DNA of 64,000 bases. Origin: Gymnopilus junonius (taxonomy: Eukaryota > Basidiomycota > Agaricomycetes > Agaricales > Galerinaceae). This document shows positions 34,801-46,685 of this stretch, piece after piece (position 1 is the first letter of the stretch; each line of letters opens with the position of its first letter). Position numbers and translations under genes: made by a program. Below the pieces are notes generated by a model. That model ran no database searches, was not told where the DNA came from, and saw only the letters and a program-made list of their open reading frames with translations. The DNA lies in NCBI GenBank assembly GCA_015501075.1, contig JADNYJ010000074.1, positions 120,606 to 184,605 on the forward strand, given 5' to 3'.

Positions 34801-37800
34801 GCTACCGCAGCACCAGTTTTTCCACGCGTTGTTGTCCCAAAAGCCGCTTGAGCCAGCAAACAAGGAGTCGTACCCCGCTCCCTGATCTCCTCCGGATCAC
34901 ATATCAATCTAAAAATAATCCTCGGTTCAAAGCTTCCGCTTCCATTGTTCAATACGACATCTACGGGTCATCGAAGAAAAGGTGCTCAAGGGCATCATAG
35001 ACTTACTTACAGTCCTTCTGACGTTCGTGAGCCCCTGTCGAGCCTCCAACAGCCCTTTGAGAGCAATTCCTCTTCGAAATTTCGCAGCCGTTGTACAGTT
35101 AGAGACAACCCCAGGTCCATCTCATGACCGACACCGGCTATTAATTTCTCTTTAACTATCTGAGTACCCGTCGGCTAGGCCGTTGGTTGCTTGCTCAATT
35201 ACTTACTATAGTCGTAATCCCCCGTGCATGCATTGGGAACTCAGGTTTCCGCACTGATCGTGTCATATTGGATGATCACTCCTCACTCCGAAGTCTGGTA
35301 TAAATAATACTCCGTCTTCAAGGCTTCCCTAGACTTCCAATATTTAAAGGCTCCGCAATCCGCTCCATTTCGGAGCATTTGTTGCCGAAACAATGGTCTT
35401 GCGCCACACAAGTCTCCGCATCTGCGGCGCCTTGTCTTCTAGCGTTAAATATTAACGCTGGACAATAACGTACCTGTCTTGATTTTGTAACTGATGCGCA
35501 TATGTTGATCATTTGATCATCATGAAATAGCAATCAAGCGGACATTGAACATGTCTGAAGGGGGTAGAGACTGCTTATGTACTTGTTGTGACTACCTGCC
35601 ATTGTTCTACTGAAGCGGAGGAGGCGAAGACAGATTCTCCTTGGCAGTTGCTTGGAAGGAGGTCACATCATGAAGGGCAGTTTCCTAGAAAACTCCAGAA
35701 AAGAAGGGTTTTCGATTTTAACGGACAAGGACAGCCACTGCACGCCACGGCTATTGATTATTGGGTGGTTATGTAGCGTGGACATCTATTTCCTTTTCCA
35801 AGAGATGCAGAGATTCGCCCCTTGAAGCTTAGTTGACACCGTTTGTCGCCGTGAAGCCGAAGCTTATAGCTATTTCCCGGATTCACTATATGAAGTGCAT
35901 ACCTTGACAGCCATACATACTATCAGACTGAAGAATTTTACCTGGATATTCCTTTGCTCTTCAATCTCATCTATATTCTCTACTGGTACTATAGATGGCC
36001 AGATGTATAGCAGATTAAGTTCCCCATTATTAGTTAACGATATACAGTTGTGCCATAATCACGGCGTCCGCTTTGTCCATCAAGTCCCGAAGTATTTATA
36101 CAAATCCCTGGGAATCAATAGGTCCTTAATAACGAGTAACAAGTCAGTAACCACCACGGAGTACGTTGGATCATCGTCTAACACGATCGAGAGAAGGCAG
36201 CTATCGATACACCTCTTCTCACGGATTGTTTCCTTTCATGTTCGCGTGCGGTGCTCCACCAGGAGAGATCTACATACCGAGCATCTTTGAGCAGACCTAC
36301 CACGCGAATCTGCCAGAAGATGTACGTATACGCCGTCGGACGTCCGCCTCTGTGTAAGTCGCCTTGACTGATTGACAGATAGAAGACCATTTGATCGAGG
36401 TGCTATCTATAATAATTGACATTACAGGCTGTGTGCGTGAACGGGGTTATATTAAGGTCTGTAAGAGCTCTAGCCTTTTTGGAACGCATATACGGCGCAG
36501 GAAAACAGTCGGCAGACCGATTGACCGAAATCCAAGGCTCTGCCTGTCTCATGTACATAGGTTCAGGTAGAAAAAGAGTCCATAGAAAAATATGAGGTGA
36601 CTAACAAGATATTAAATTCAATCGTGGATATATGTATATCAAGCTGTAGAATCAAAACGGCTTATTGTCAAGCACCGGAGGGGTCACAGATTCTCAGCGT
36701 TAGTAAGACTGCTCCAGCTATGTCCTGACCGACACAAGTACGTACTTACTGCTCAAAAACCTTCAGAAACTCTATAATAGCAAGATACCGTCATCAGAGT
36801 GGATTTGTTGTTTGGTCGATCCCTTAACGTACTTATGTATTCAAGTTTGCTATGATCTCGTAACCCAGAGGGACACTCGGTCTGTGGGCGCTGATTTCCT
36901 GGCATAGGGTTACAACAAATGCAAAAGAGATGTTATGCATGGACACATGTGTGCAATCGGTTAGAAGAATGTCTCATTAAACGATCGATCATCCGGCGTG
37001 GCGCCAATTCCTTTTTTGGGAGCTAATGAAATTACTCCACCTTTGCTACCAACCACCAAGGGAGGCTCAGAGAAATAACGAAACGACTATTTCATAAGAC
37101 TATAAAATCGTACCTTATTTGGTCTAATTACCCAGCATGGTCTACGATGCATTGAGATTCCCTTCAATGGAGTCCGGCCGATCACATCAGGCTTAATCAG
37201 TCATTCCTGAGGCCTGACCGCCCATAATATTATAAACAGAAACTAGGCAAGCACACGTATACATCGATTTTGTTGTCAAAGAAACGGCGCTAATAAATCA
37301 ACAGTCTGCGACAAACACGCCATTGCACAAAGATAGACAGTGTCGGTGACCTGACTTACCCATAAAGCCGCGAATAAGAGATCTTACGAGTAAACGGGAT
37401 TACTTGACCAAAGAGCATTGGGAATTATGGAATAAAAAAAGTCGAACAAGATATAATTGTATGCGTGGCACTGGAAGACATTTGGTCGCGCAGAGGAGGG
37501 TAGTGTGATGGTACCTATTTATTTACCAATCGGAAGTGAAAAGCGCACTTAGTAGGAGATTTGTAAGTAGTACATACTACGGCATATTAACTGAGTCAAC
37601 GTATGTATGTTTATTGAGCGTTTCAAGACAAATGAATGTCACTCATAAGCTCCACTTTGCGTCACGAATGTGCGATTTTACTATCCTGTGCTTATTTGTT
37701 ATCACAGCGCGCTTACCGAGAATCGATTCATCATACTTCATTCCTATATTGTCTTGAACAGCCGATGCAAAGAAAGGTAGGCTTAATTATAAGCAAAAGG

Positions 37801-38322
37801 AACGCTCAGCACAAATGGGGAACGATGATTTAGCCAGCTGACCATGTCAGTCAGTCCCGGGTCACAGTATCTAGCGCTTTAGGACTGTCAGCTGAATGAA
37901 GGTGAATAAAAACGTACTAATGAATACTTGTGTCCTTATCCCATATGTAATGTTCACTCGCCATCTGACATTGTCACTGCTTAGTCGCCTTGACAATCTT
38001 GAACCAGTGGGCGAGCGCCGAAAAGCACAGGATTGACTGAAGTTGTCCTGTTGAGTATATCAGGGGTCACAGCTTGAATTAAGAAATATCGCAAGTATAT
38101 ATATAGAGGGAACAGAAGTTTACAGTGTACGTGCGTCCTATGAAAAGGAGGTAGATGATTATTTCACAGCTCAAACTTTTACCTAAAATACAAAAAAATT
38201 GCGCGTAATCCATCGTAATGCATGACAAGAAGAATAAAAAACTGATACACGATAAATAAACGGAGTTGAGATATTGACGGGTAAGATAAATTGTTGGTAA
38301 AGTTGGTTGGCTTGCAGTGTTT
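31807..38322. other. Long gene-poor region between STE12 and the MAPKK gene
   Basis: About 6.5 kb. The part next to 31806 is the STE12 upstream region (a leader with possible upstream ORFs). Further on, only short frames are found (33015-33416 plus, 34170-34620 minus, 35895-36290 plus), none with a recognised domain. A TATATA-rich patch lies at 34196-34210. I see no rRNA, no array and no element with clear termini, although I could not search systematically for divergent inverted repeats. Confidence 0.4.
34170..34620 (-). CDS. Possible small gene, unknown protein
   Basis: Two adjacent minus-strand frames might belong to one small gene. The first starts MEDEFNEFTGILLSMLEICC and reaches VSPEIRVQIVDPL. 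The second contains MADDDMDRWNTVDVEEIRRF and runs on to 34170. A short intron around 34430-34490 could link them, but I cannot fix it. No family is recognised, and it may be a chance open frame in a gene-poor stretch. Confidence 0.2.
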
Positions 38323-39829
38323 TCAAAAGGTACTGGTCCAACCCTGAAGATTAAATGTAGAGTCCCTTGCATCGTCCATCCATCGGTACTCCTTCAAACG
38401 ATTATCAATACATTCCGCCTTGCTGAAGGAAAAAACTTACCAGTAGTGTCTTGGGACTATGACGTTCATCGGGATCCTTGACTAAACACGCGTCCACGAA
38501 CTCCTCTGCCTCTTCCTCGAATTGCGGACCTAACCTCGGCGCCGGTTCCCGCACGATTTGATGCATCAATTCAATAATACTCATAGAGGATAGACTGTCT
38601 TCTTGCAGATTTATATTCTTGCTCAGACGGCGTCCTTGCTTTTTGTTGAATCCGAAAGTAGAGTCACGGTGAGTCGGCGTCTTATTGTATTTCTCGTTGT
38701 CGAAGTTGCTTTCGTGGTCCTCGTCGAGGTCGGATAGGTCATCATCATCCTCGAGAGTGTCGCAGAAGGGGAACCTCCCAGTAGCAAGCTCGATTAAGGT
38801 GATACCAAGGGACCAGATATCAGATTTGATCGAGTATTCAGCCCCTTGAATACGCTCCGGCTAAAAACTGCAGTTTGAGAAGGTTATGTGAAACACGGTC
38901 ACGAGAAGCACGTACGCTCATGTACACGGACGTGCCGACAAACGTATTAGCGATTGAGTTAATCAATTCACCTGACACGCCGAAGTCGCATAGCTTGATA
39001 GAACCCTCAGAATTTAACAGAATGTTAGAAGGCTTGATATCTTCACGAAATGTCAGTTATGACGTGGGCAATTTTGACAGGAACTCACCTCGATGGATGA
39101 TCCGATGGACGTCGTAGAGGTAGGTCAAACCCTCCAGTACCGAATGAGCCACGAGACATACAACGTCAATGGGAATGGCTCCAATTTTTCGATAAATTCC
39201 GTCAAATGAGCCCTTGTCCATAAACTCCATGCAAATGCAAATATTTGGCTCTGCCAGGAAAGACCCATAGCACGAGATGATATATTCTGAATGGCATTCG
39301 TGCATAATCTGCAGCTCGCGAAGAATTTGCTTTCGAACGGAGGATTTCGCATCAATTAAGACGATCTAATGATAGCAGATCTTGGTCAGCGAAAGATCGA
39401 AAGCGCAACATCAATCCACCTCACCTTCTTCGCCATGATGGTCCCAGTCGGCAGATGTTCCACCTTTTCAACGCTGCCTCCATTTCCCTGCCCCAAGTCT
39501 GCAAGCTTTTTGAGATCTGTGTTCTTGAGATCAAGTTTGGGCATCGCTTTCAGATCAAGCTTTGCAAGGGAGTTGATCATTGCGCTGCGACGACCGGTTG
39601 CTGGGCTTTCCATAGGGATCGTTGGATCAAGAACAAAGCCATTGGATGCTCCCTCGTCTCCCAACGGTGGTGGTCGTCTCTTGCCTCCAGGTGGTGGTGC
39701 CGGTCTCGTCGCAACTGGGTTCTGTGGAGGCGGTAAGATGGGGTCGTCAGGAAGAACAAGGGCCTTGAAATTTCGCTTCGTTCGCAATGGGACTGCGGGC
39801 GGTGTATATCCGAGACCTGGTACAGACAT
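38323..39829 (-). CDS. STE7: MAP kinase kinase of the STE7/Fuz7 type
   Basis: Exon 1 (39829-39425) encodes a Pro-rich start and the MAPKK G-loop [19 protein letters not shown] with the lysine in IMAKK. Later exons give [20 protein letters not shown], the catalytic [31 protein letters not shown] with the dual activation sites Ser/Thr spaced [25 protein letters not shown], and [20 protein letters not shown]. An acidic insertion of about 60 residues (from [18 protein letters not shown]) interrupts the C-lobe before the [14 protein letters not shown] segment, as in other fungal Ste7/Fuz7 proteins. The last exon ends [10 protein letters not shown]. Ste7-type enzymes phosphorylate the pheromone/invasive-growth MAPK; that is family knowledge. 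The nearest gene downstream on the same strand, STE12, encodes the transcription factor at the end of the same cascade. Confidence 0.9.
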
Positions 39830-40348
39830 TATGGGTGCTCGGATTTGTGTTCGTCGACGTAGGGGTATAAGAATGAAGAGTGTTTATAGTCAGTCCACTG
39901 TGGATGGTTACGCCTACGCCGCATCAACCCATCCTTTCCCACGTTTCGAATCGAGCTTTGAAACCAGCGGGGCTATGTTTTGCCTTACGCTCTTATGAAA
40001 CGCACCCACAATCAAAGGAAGGCCATCGCTGTCCGTTCGAGCCCCCTGCACTCCTTCTCGACGGATGGTGTGCTATTCTAAAACTACTGATTCGCTCTGT
40101 TGTCAGGATATGGATGCCAACTTACGTTCTTTCTATTTTGGGGTAACAAACCACAATGGAGGAGAAAACATTGTATGATGTATCCCTATTCTTGCCATTT
40201 TCACGCTCGATATGGATATAAGCCTTCCTGAGATGCTCCTTGGCCATTGTCCCCCGCACAATGCTTGCAGTCAAGTAACTCACTACTTAGGGTAAAGTAA
40301 GAATAGATGCACGTTTCCTGCTGCAGCCCAGATCGCCTCCCCAAAATC
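39830..40348. other. Divergent promoter region
   Basis: About 520 bp shared by the MAPKK gene (minus) and the F-box-like gene (plus). I see no distinctive site; the last 90 bp before 40349 contain a possible in-frame upstream ATG at 40307. Confidence 0.45.
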
Positions 40349-41677
40349 ATGTCCCTCTCTATGCTGTCCCAGGAAATAATCGATGAAATTGTCGATATCC
40401 TTCAGGATATAGATTCTGATTCTGATTCTGATTCTGATGATAATTCTGAATCTTTTCAATTCTCTAGCTATGCCCTGATTTCCAAAAACTTTCGGCCTCG
40501 TACCCAACAAATTTCATTTGCGTATGTAATATTTCGTTTCTCCAAAAACGACAGTTCCTCCATAACGAAGCTCCGGGATCAACGAAACATGCTTGAAAGA
40601 AATCCAAAGATCGCTGGCTACCTTAGGACTCTAGTCTTTTTCGTCAAAAAAGCTAATATTTGGACTTTCGATCACCCCGATTTCATTCGTATGATGGAAC
40701 TCATTGCCAAGGCTTCAAAGGGTAGGACTCATCCTCAACTTGACATTGAGTTCGACTCTGCACGGATACGTCCCAGAATACCCGACCACTCAGCACAGCG
40801 CGTTCTTGAGGTAATCGGGCCCCACGTCAGGAACTTGGACATCCATGGCATTGATAACGTGCCTTTCCGATGGATAGCTGATTGCAGCAACTTAGTGAAG
40901 CTCGACATGGTCCGTATCTCGCTAGCAAAAAATGATCCGGAGACTACCCCCTCTCTACTTCCTCGACTTCACGTATTGATTCTCTCTTGGCCAGCAAATT
41001 ACACTGTAGCTATCGACTCTCTCACCAAATTTGCACTCGATCCAAGTTGCCTGCGTAAATTTCAAACCGAGTTCGAAGACGAGCTTTGTATCGCTGGTGT
41101 CGGACCAGTCATAAAGGCTTGCCGTAGCTCACTGGAGCATCTCAAAATTTCTTGTAGTAAGCCTTTTTGTTTTGAACCTCATGGTCATGTCTGAATGTCC
41201 TTTCCAGATGAAGGACGTCTCAGGATTGCTAATCTTGCTAACTTGAGCGAGATTCCTAATCTCAAAATCCTCTCCTTCAAGATCGACTTGTCTTGGGAAG
41301 ATCATGATGACGCTCTGGAAGATTTATGTGCCCTTCTAAACACGTCATCTAATGACAACAAAATCGAAGAAATCACCCTCGAACTACATGTTGTGGCCAA
41401 CAGGCGCCCAGGTGTCGGTGCTTTAGGTCGCGTGGCAGAGTACAATTGGCGTATGGTGGACTCGACCATGGTAAGACTTTCCAACAATAAAAAACTCAAG
41501 ATCGATATTCAAATTTATTACTTCTACGAACCGGAATCCGACCTGGACGAGAACGAGTTGAATGACATAAACGAAGGAGATCCGAACGACCAACTAGAGG
41601 GCTGGATGGCAGAGCAATTGCCTCTAGCATCAAGGCGGTCGCATATTGTACTGCACGCCAAGTTTCACCGGGTTTGA
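40349..41677 (+). CDS. F-box/LRR-like protein, agaric expansion type (copy 1)
   Basis: Two exons (40349-41156, 41208-41677) give exactly 426 codons. The protein opens with an F-box-like helix (MLSQEIIDEIVDILQDI) and an Asp-Ser repeat, then SYALISKNFRPRTQQISFAY, as in the large agaric families of F-box proteins. It continues with leucine-rich-repeat-like segments (HVRNLDIHGIDNVPFRWIAD, LPRLHVLILSWPANY, IPNLKILSFKIDLSW). Such proteins usually select substrates for SCF ubiquitin ligases; that role is inferred. An in-frame ATG at 40307 would add 14 residues; 40349 is preferred because it abuts the conserved start. A degraded second copy lies in inverted orientation at 63355-64000, and the next gene downstream is duplicated with it. 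Confidence 0.75.
40412..40435 (+). repeat. Hexanucleotide repeat (GATTCT)4
   Basis: Four perfect GATTCT units inside the F-box-like gene encode a run of alternating Asp and Ser, followed by two GAT codons. Such repeats are prone to length change. Confidence 0.85.
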
Positions 41678-41868
41678 ACACATACTTCCACGAAGTCAAT
41701 GAAGTACGCTAACTAGTCACGAGCTGCAAAGCAGGTCTGTCGCATGTTTGGTACACTACGTAGTGTCCCCTGTGAGTCGGATGAAGAAGTGATCGGAGAA
41801 CAAGTGGTCTAGTCTCCTTTCCTGCCTTAAATGCAGGTCTGCCTTTCAAGTTCCCTTGCCGCTTACCC

Positions 41869-42045
41869 GATGATCTTCCTACCGCTCAAATGCATTTTTT
41901 TCGAGCTCTGGCGGCTACGCGTCCACGTCAAAGTAAATTTCTGATGCCGGCAGCAATATCGGTTTCCAGCTCTTGCAGCATTACGCGAGACCCAGACGCT
42001 GTGGTTGTCGCGTGTCTGCATTTAAATTCGGTTCGTGTGTGGGAT
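41869..42045 (+). pseudogene. Fragment of the Rossmann/SDR-like gene (third copy, internally deleted)
   Basis: The DNA resembles exon 1 of the Rossmann-like gene at 43457. Read in two frames it gives LKCIFFELWRLRVHVKV, then a stop, then AGSNIGFQLLQHYAR and DPDAVVVAC. The stretch corresponding to SPVFIKPLVKCSFPKTPDT and the residues after it is missing, so the pieces are joined by a deletion of about 90 bp and a frame change. Nothing like the later exons follows. This is a relic, between the F-box gene and the intact copy. Confidence 0.7.
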
Positions 42046-43456
42046 TTCCTGGACTCCTTTATTTGTTGGCCCATTTTTTATTCTATATTCTTTTCCTTTT
42101 TTCCTGCTACGATTTATATCAACTGGGCCTCACACTGACTCCCATCGACAGAATCTCAAAGAGAATAGGTAGCTTTTCAATAAAAATTCGATTGTTAACC
42201 ATTGAGAGCCCTTGCACTGCAATGTCGTATCTATTATAAAGAGCTCGTACTAATCACATCCTGGTGTGGAGGTGGAGAAGAGGAAGAGGAGGAGGAGTTA
42301 AGTACACTTCGTAATAATGCTTGCGATGAATTCCAGATATCATGAATACCACGTACATGATGAAATTCGCCAGTATCCTTCCTTCAAGGGGCTGTGATGA
42401 TCTTTCTATCTAGTCGGTAGAGTAGCTTTTTGACTCTTTGGCTTGCAGAAGACTGACTTTCGGCTTTTGGTCGGCTCAAGGTTTGGGTAAGCCAAAGCCA
42501 GCTCAAGCCAAGCCAAAGCGGGGGCTTTCAGGTGAAGACCATGCCAGATGTGGCACATCACTAAGGGAAATTAAGAACAGAAAGTTGATGTAAATTCTTC
42601 TTGAAAAGAAGCGTGACGCTGCTGGTAAAATTAATTCAAGAAGTCCCAGAAATGTTCATACCTTCATTGCTTTGGTTGATACCTTGCTGTGACAGTAGAA
42701 GTAGGAGTGGTAGCAAGATAGTATCATAAGCTGCCGTGGGCGGGAGAGCCGTTTCGAGGTCAGTTCACCTCCAAGCTACCAGTGAATACAGTCCACAGAC
42801 CTGCATTTATTGGGTGCACATACTAGTAAGATCACATTGTTCGAAATTTCAACAGAAAATCACGTCATAGAATATATACTCTGCAACTTGTAAGCGCTAA
42901 GTGTTACGAGCCTTCGGACATTTCCGTACTCTCTTCGTAGCAGGTGACCCTAATTAAGAAGGCGCCAGCTTTTGCTGAGCGCGTCGAAGGGATTGTCCGG
43001 CAGGGAGATTTCATCAGCAAATCTTCTTATGTGCAGCACAAATGTCCGTATACACATTCTGTTCTATCTAGCTACTTCCTCTCGATCGACATTCAAGCTT
43101 ATTTTGCAGCTCATGGACCCTTTCCTTTGTGAGCATTCGAAGATGACATCCTAGACATTTTGAAGCAGATGGGCACAGTAAGAAGCAGAGGGATGAACGC
43201 GACGACCATCATGGGCCAAGTAACAAGTTTCATCCCCCTGGGCCCTCTCTGTCAAGTCTCTGAGGAATGCTCGGAAACACCCGTAACAACGTAACGCTGG
43301 CTCACTCACGGAATATCCTGGTTTCCAGGTCGTCATGTCGAGAGTATCTCTTTATGGCGACCAATCAGTGGTCACAGGTGCAACAACTGTTTTAGTCTGC
43401 CCCAACAGTGAAACGCGATAAAATTGAATTTCATTGTCTTAAACTCGCTCTTCAGA
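42046..43456. other. Intergenic region
   Basis: Between the gene relic and the Rossmann-like gene. Around 42430-42530 there are repeated and inverted CAAGCCAAAG / CTTTGGCTTG words. No supported ORF otherwise. Confidence 0.4.
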
Positions 43457-44787
43457 ATGCTATCAACATCAGTGATATGCGCTGTCTCCCTTTCGCTGGC
43501 CATTTGTATGATCATCTTCCTACCACTCAAATGTATCTTCAAGCTCTGGAGGATACGCATACACCTCAAAGTTGAATCGCCGGTGTTTATCAAACCCCTG
43601 GTCAAATGTTCTTTTCCAAAGACTCCAGATACCCGGAAGACGAAGAAGGTCTTAATCTCAGACGTCACTAGCGATATCGGTTTCTACCTCTTTTGTCATT
43701 ACTCGAGAGACCCGGATGCAGAGGTTACGGCTTGCGTTGCCTTTCAATTTGGTCAGTGTGGTGTCTTGGATATTTCATAGCCTTTGGACCGATGGTCTGG
43801 AGTCAAAATTAATAAAAAAAAGCATCGCTAATATCAAATCACAGGCCCCCGAAAAGGTTTTACGGGAGATGACCTCTGGGACCCGGTTGAAATGTCGTAC
43901 CTCGAACACTCTTCTCGAGCTCCTATCCTGCATTTCGAGTCCCTTCATTATGACAAACCGCCGCAGTACGTTAAAGGTACCATTGACTACTTGGATAGAA
44001 CATATGGCCCTTTCGCGTACTTTTACGAAGTCAGTGCGCTTGGGGAAGACTTTAGATATAATCTCGCGTGTGACATATACCGTTATGGGCTGGGTACGTC
44101 CACAGTAAGTCGTCAGCTTGCAGCTATTTTATTTTGGGTCTTACCAGAATTCATATCATGCTACATAACAGCCCAAGCATAATGAGCCCTTGGAAAAGCT
44201 CCCTGAAATGCGGAAGCAAATATTACCAGGTCGAGAGGCAGCTATAGAGGAGATGACGAAGCTTATGAAGACACGGGGTAGGGGCAAAATTGTAAGTCCT
44301 TCATTTTTATTCGGACAGGAAATCTAAAGGAATTGTACTACAGTACGTTCTAAACCCAGAAACAGAGCTATACCGTGACCTCTCCACCGAAAAAGTGGCG
44401 TGTCAGCTTGATCCAAACGAATCATTCATCAATTCCTTCAAATTCGATCCTCATCCATGTTCCTCGTCCTCGTCATCCAGTGCATTCTCTCAATTTGTCT
44501 CCTCATTTACATGGTTCCGCCACCTCACCGTGTCAAAGCCACATTTCTCCCTCATCACTACCGAGACGAGGACAAAGATCGACGGGGAAGTGAGGAGATC
44601 TTCCGGTGTTAGCACCCTAGGATCCGAGTTCGTGCAGGAATGGGTGGAGTACATTGTAGGTGCGGTTGAACGGGGTGATGTGCCGGGCCCGGTGGTTAAG
44701 GAGATGTTGAATCAGTTGTTTTTTTGGGTATCAAAACTGACATCTCGGCATGCAAAGATATTGCCAAAAAGCGAGTCGAAGTTGTAG
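43457..44787 (+). CDS. Rossmann-fold (SDR-like) membrane-anchored protein, copy 1
   Basis: Four exons (43457-43751, 43845-44104, 44178-44291, 44344-44787) give exactly 371 codons. An N-terminal membrane segment (VSLSLAICMIIFLPLKCIF) is followed by a dinucleotide-binding-like strand and turn, KKVLISDVTSDIGFYLFCHY, as in short-chain dehydrogenases. Then come SRAPILHFESLHYDKPPQYV, PGREAAIEEMTKLMKT and, near the end, FVQEWVEYIVGAVERGDVPG. No SDR YxxxK motif is obvious, so catalytic activity is doubtful. Compared with copy 2 at 61598-63035 it lacks about 30 residues before PRKGFTGDD, and the Ser-rich C-terminal stretch may be read in a different frame. Function unknown. It sits downstream of the F-box-like gene in both copies of the block. 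Confidence 0.6.
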
Positions 44788-45127
44788 TAATGACGTTTTG
44801 GCTAGTCATCTTTCTTTTATAACCCAACGTGTAGAAAGGATCCGGATCAACGTGAGTGACGATGTTTCTGGTAACTCCTGAAGCTATAGGTATCTAGCGT
44901 CTTGCCTCCTTTATAGTTTTCCTGCTAAAACGAAAGGGGCTGGGTTATTACCGGATACAGAATTTATTTCCAAAAACAGCCTTCTCACTGTAGCACATTC
45001 ATCTTGCAGCGAGATCGAGCTGATCATCTTCATGAATATTCCGTAGACTTGCGTCCAGAATAGGACTCAGCTCTTCCGTCGCCTTATCAGCATGAAAACT
45101 GTAAAAATTCGACATTTATTGATTATT
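44788..45127. other. Intergenic region between convergent genes
   Basis: Holds the 3' ends of the Rossmann-like gene and of PAAF1. No ORF or repeat is evident. Confidence 0.5.
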
Positions 45128-46598
45128 TTACAACACATATCTCCTTACAACACCGTCATCACTCGTACACCATACTTCAGACTTTCCTCCCTCGGACCTC
45201 ACTGTGACATTCCTTACAGAATCACAGTCCACCCCTACAAGCTCCGCGCTAACCGCAGGTCCCTCTGGCACGACACTAGCCACGTACGGAAGGCCATCGG
45301 AGGTAGCGACTGCTAAGCTTACTTCTGCACCATTGTTTTGCACGAAAGAAAGATCCTCGATGCTCGTTTCGAGTCGCCTAAAAGAGGTTAATGGTGTCGT
45401 TAGTGAACGTGTGTCGTATATCGTAACAAGCCCTTTTGAAGAGCCGGTTGCAAGAAGATTGCTCGATTGGGAGTAGGCAATGGATGTCACTGATGACGGA
45501 GATGTCGGCGCTGGAGAAAGATACACCGATTTCTTGAATCCGAGATCAAATAGCTGAAAGGTTCCACTCTCAAGTCCACAGAAAACGACTTTGTAGCTTG
45601 TTTCAGGCAACTCGCGGGAGTCATTCGACGTGGGCGGAACAGCTTCTTCGCCATCCGGAGGGACGGGTAGGCGATCGCCAAGGCTTATAGAAGCAACAGC
45701 TGATTGCGTGTTATAGGATGTTATGACTTCGCCTGAGGAGACGTCCCATAGCTTGATAGTCGAATCTAGGGAAGAAGAAACAACATTCCGACCGAGAGCA
45801 ATAATGGCTGTGTCAGTCACTGCTCGGCTGTGTGCTCGCATTGTCCTCACAGGCGATACCCTGGTTCCGTATTTCGATGACGATTCGGGCAAGTCGGCAG
45901 AAAGGATTGTTAGTGAGAAATCAAGGCCGGATGAGAGGAGAACGCGCGATGACGGGAAGAATTTAAGCGATGTGATTCCGCTCAGATGTGGCTTTGAGAA
46001 AATCTTCGTTTTCGTCACGTCGACAGATGCCGGGATTAATGGATGTCGAGGACTTTTGAGAGGTGAGGTGGGATACAGAAAGACGGAGCCATCGAGGTAA
46101 CCGGTGGCGAAACGGGACAGATCCGGTGAGACGTTAAATGCTGTTATCCTGTGGGGCTTGAATGATGTGTGAGTCAGAAAGCATAGAAAGAGTCGAACGG
46201 CGTACCCGTGAAGGACTTGAACGTTCCTGATCCCGATAATCTTGCACAGGCGGTACTACTCTTGTGGGTGGTATGCCAAGCGGTCTGCATGCAACTGCAT
46301 AGTCCTACAGAAAGGTTAGAAAGAAAATCCATGTCACATACGTAGTTTATAGAGCACTAACACCGGATACACCTTGCGAAACTTCAATTTCTCCCTGGAT
46401 AGGCGTCAGATTAACACGATTTCTATCCCGATCGTCCAATTCTGCATTGACTTTGGCGTGGACTGATGTTTCGGAGGCCTTGTAACACGATATCCAGAGT
46501 TTTTCATACGGAATAAGACCTTCCTGGACGTCGTAGATCACTTCAGTGAAAGTAGGCTGGATAGTAACCACTGGTAATGTCAGTGCAGAGGTGGTCAT
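45128..46598 (-). CDS. PAAF1: WD40 protein, PAAF1/Rpn14 family (proteasome assembly chaperone)
   Basis: Three exons (about 46598-46363, 46303-46206, 46152-45128) give roughly 450 residues. After an N-terminal domain of about 110 residues, WD repeats are visible: RITAFNVSPDLSRFATGYLD, SGITSLKFFPSSRVLLSSGL, AVTDTAIIALGRNVVSSSLD followed by STIKLWDVSSGEV, VVFCGLESGTFQLFDLG, and TSIAYSQSSNLLATGSSKGL. The combination of the N-terminal domain and the repeat GRNVVSSSLDSTIKLWD fits PAAF1 (yeast Rpn14), which binds Rpt ATPases during assembly of the 19S proteasome; that is family knowledge. The ATG lies 87 bp from a MITE insertion at 46686, so the promoter probably contains or adjoins that element. 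Confidence 0.82.
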
Positions 46599-46685
46599 GA
46601 TGGTATGGAGGCGCTGAACACAAACGTCGGGCGTCGGGGCACTTACGCGTCCACCGGCCCGGTGATGACCAATTGATCTATTTTC
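46599..46685. promoter_or_regulatory. Short upstream region of PAAF1, bounded by a MITE
   Basis: Only 87 bp separate the PAAF1 start codon from the terminal inverted repeat of the element at 46686. The core promoter must lie in this strip or within the element. The last 8 bases are the target-site copy. Confidence 0.45.

Noticed and set aside
44395..44787. Separate small gene within the Rossmann-like locus
   Set aside because: This frame is the last exon of the gene starting at 43457; the splice from 44291 to 44344 keeps the frame.
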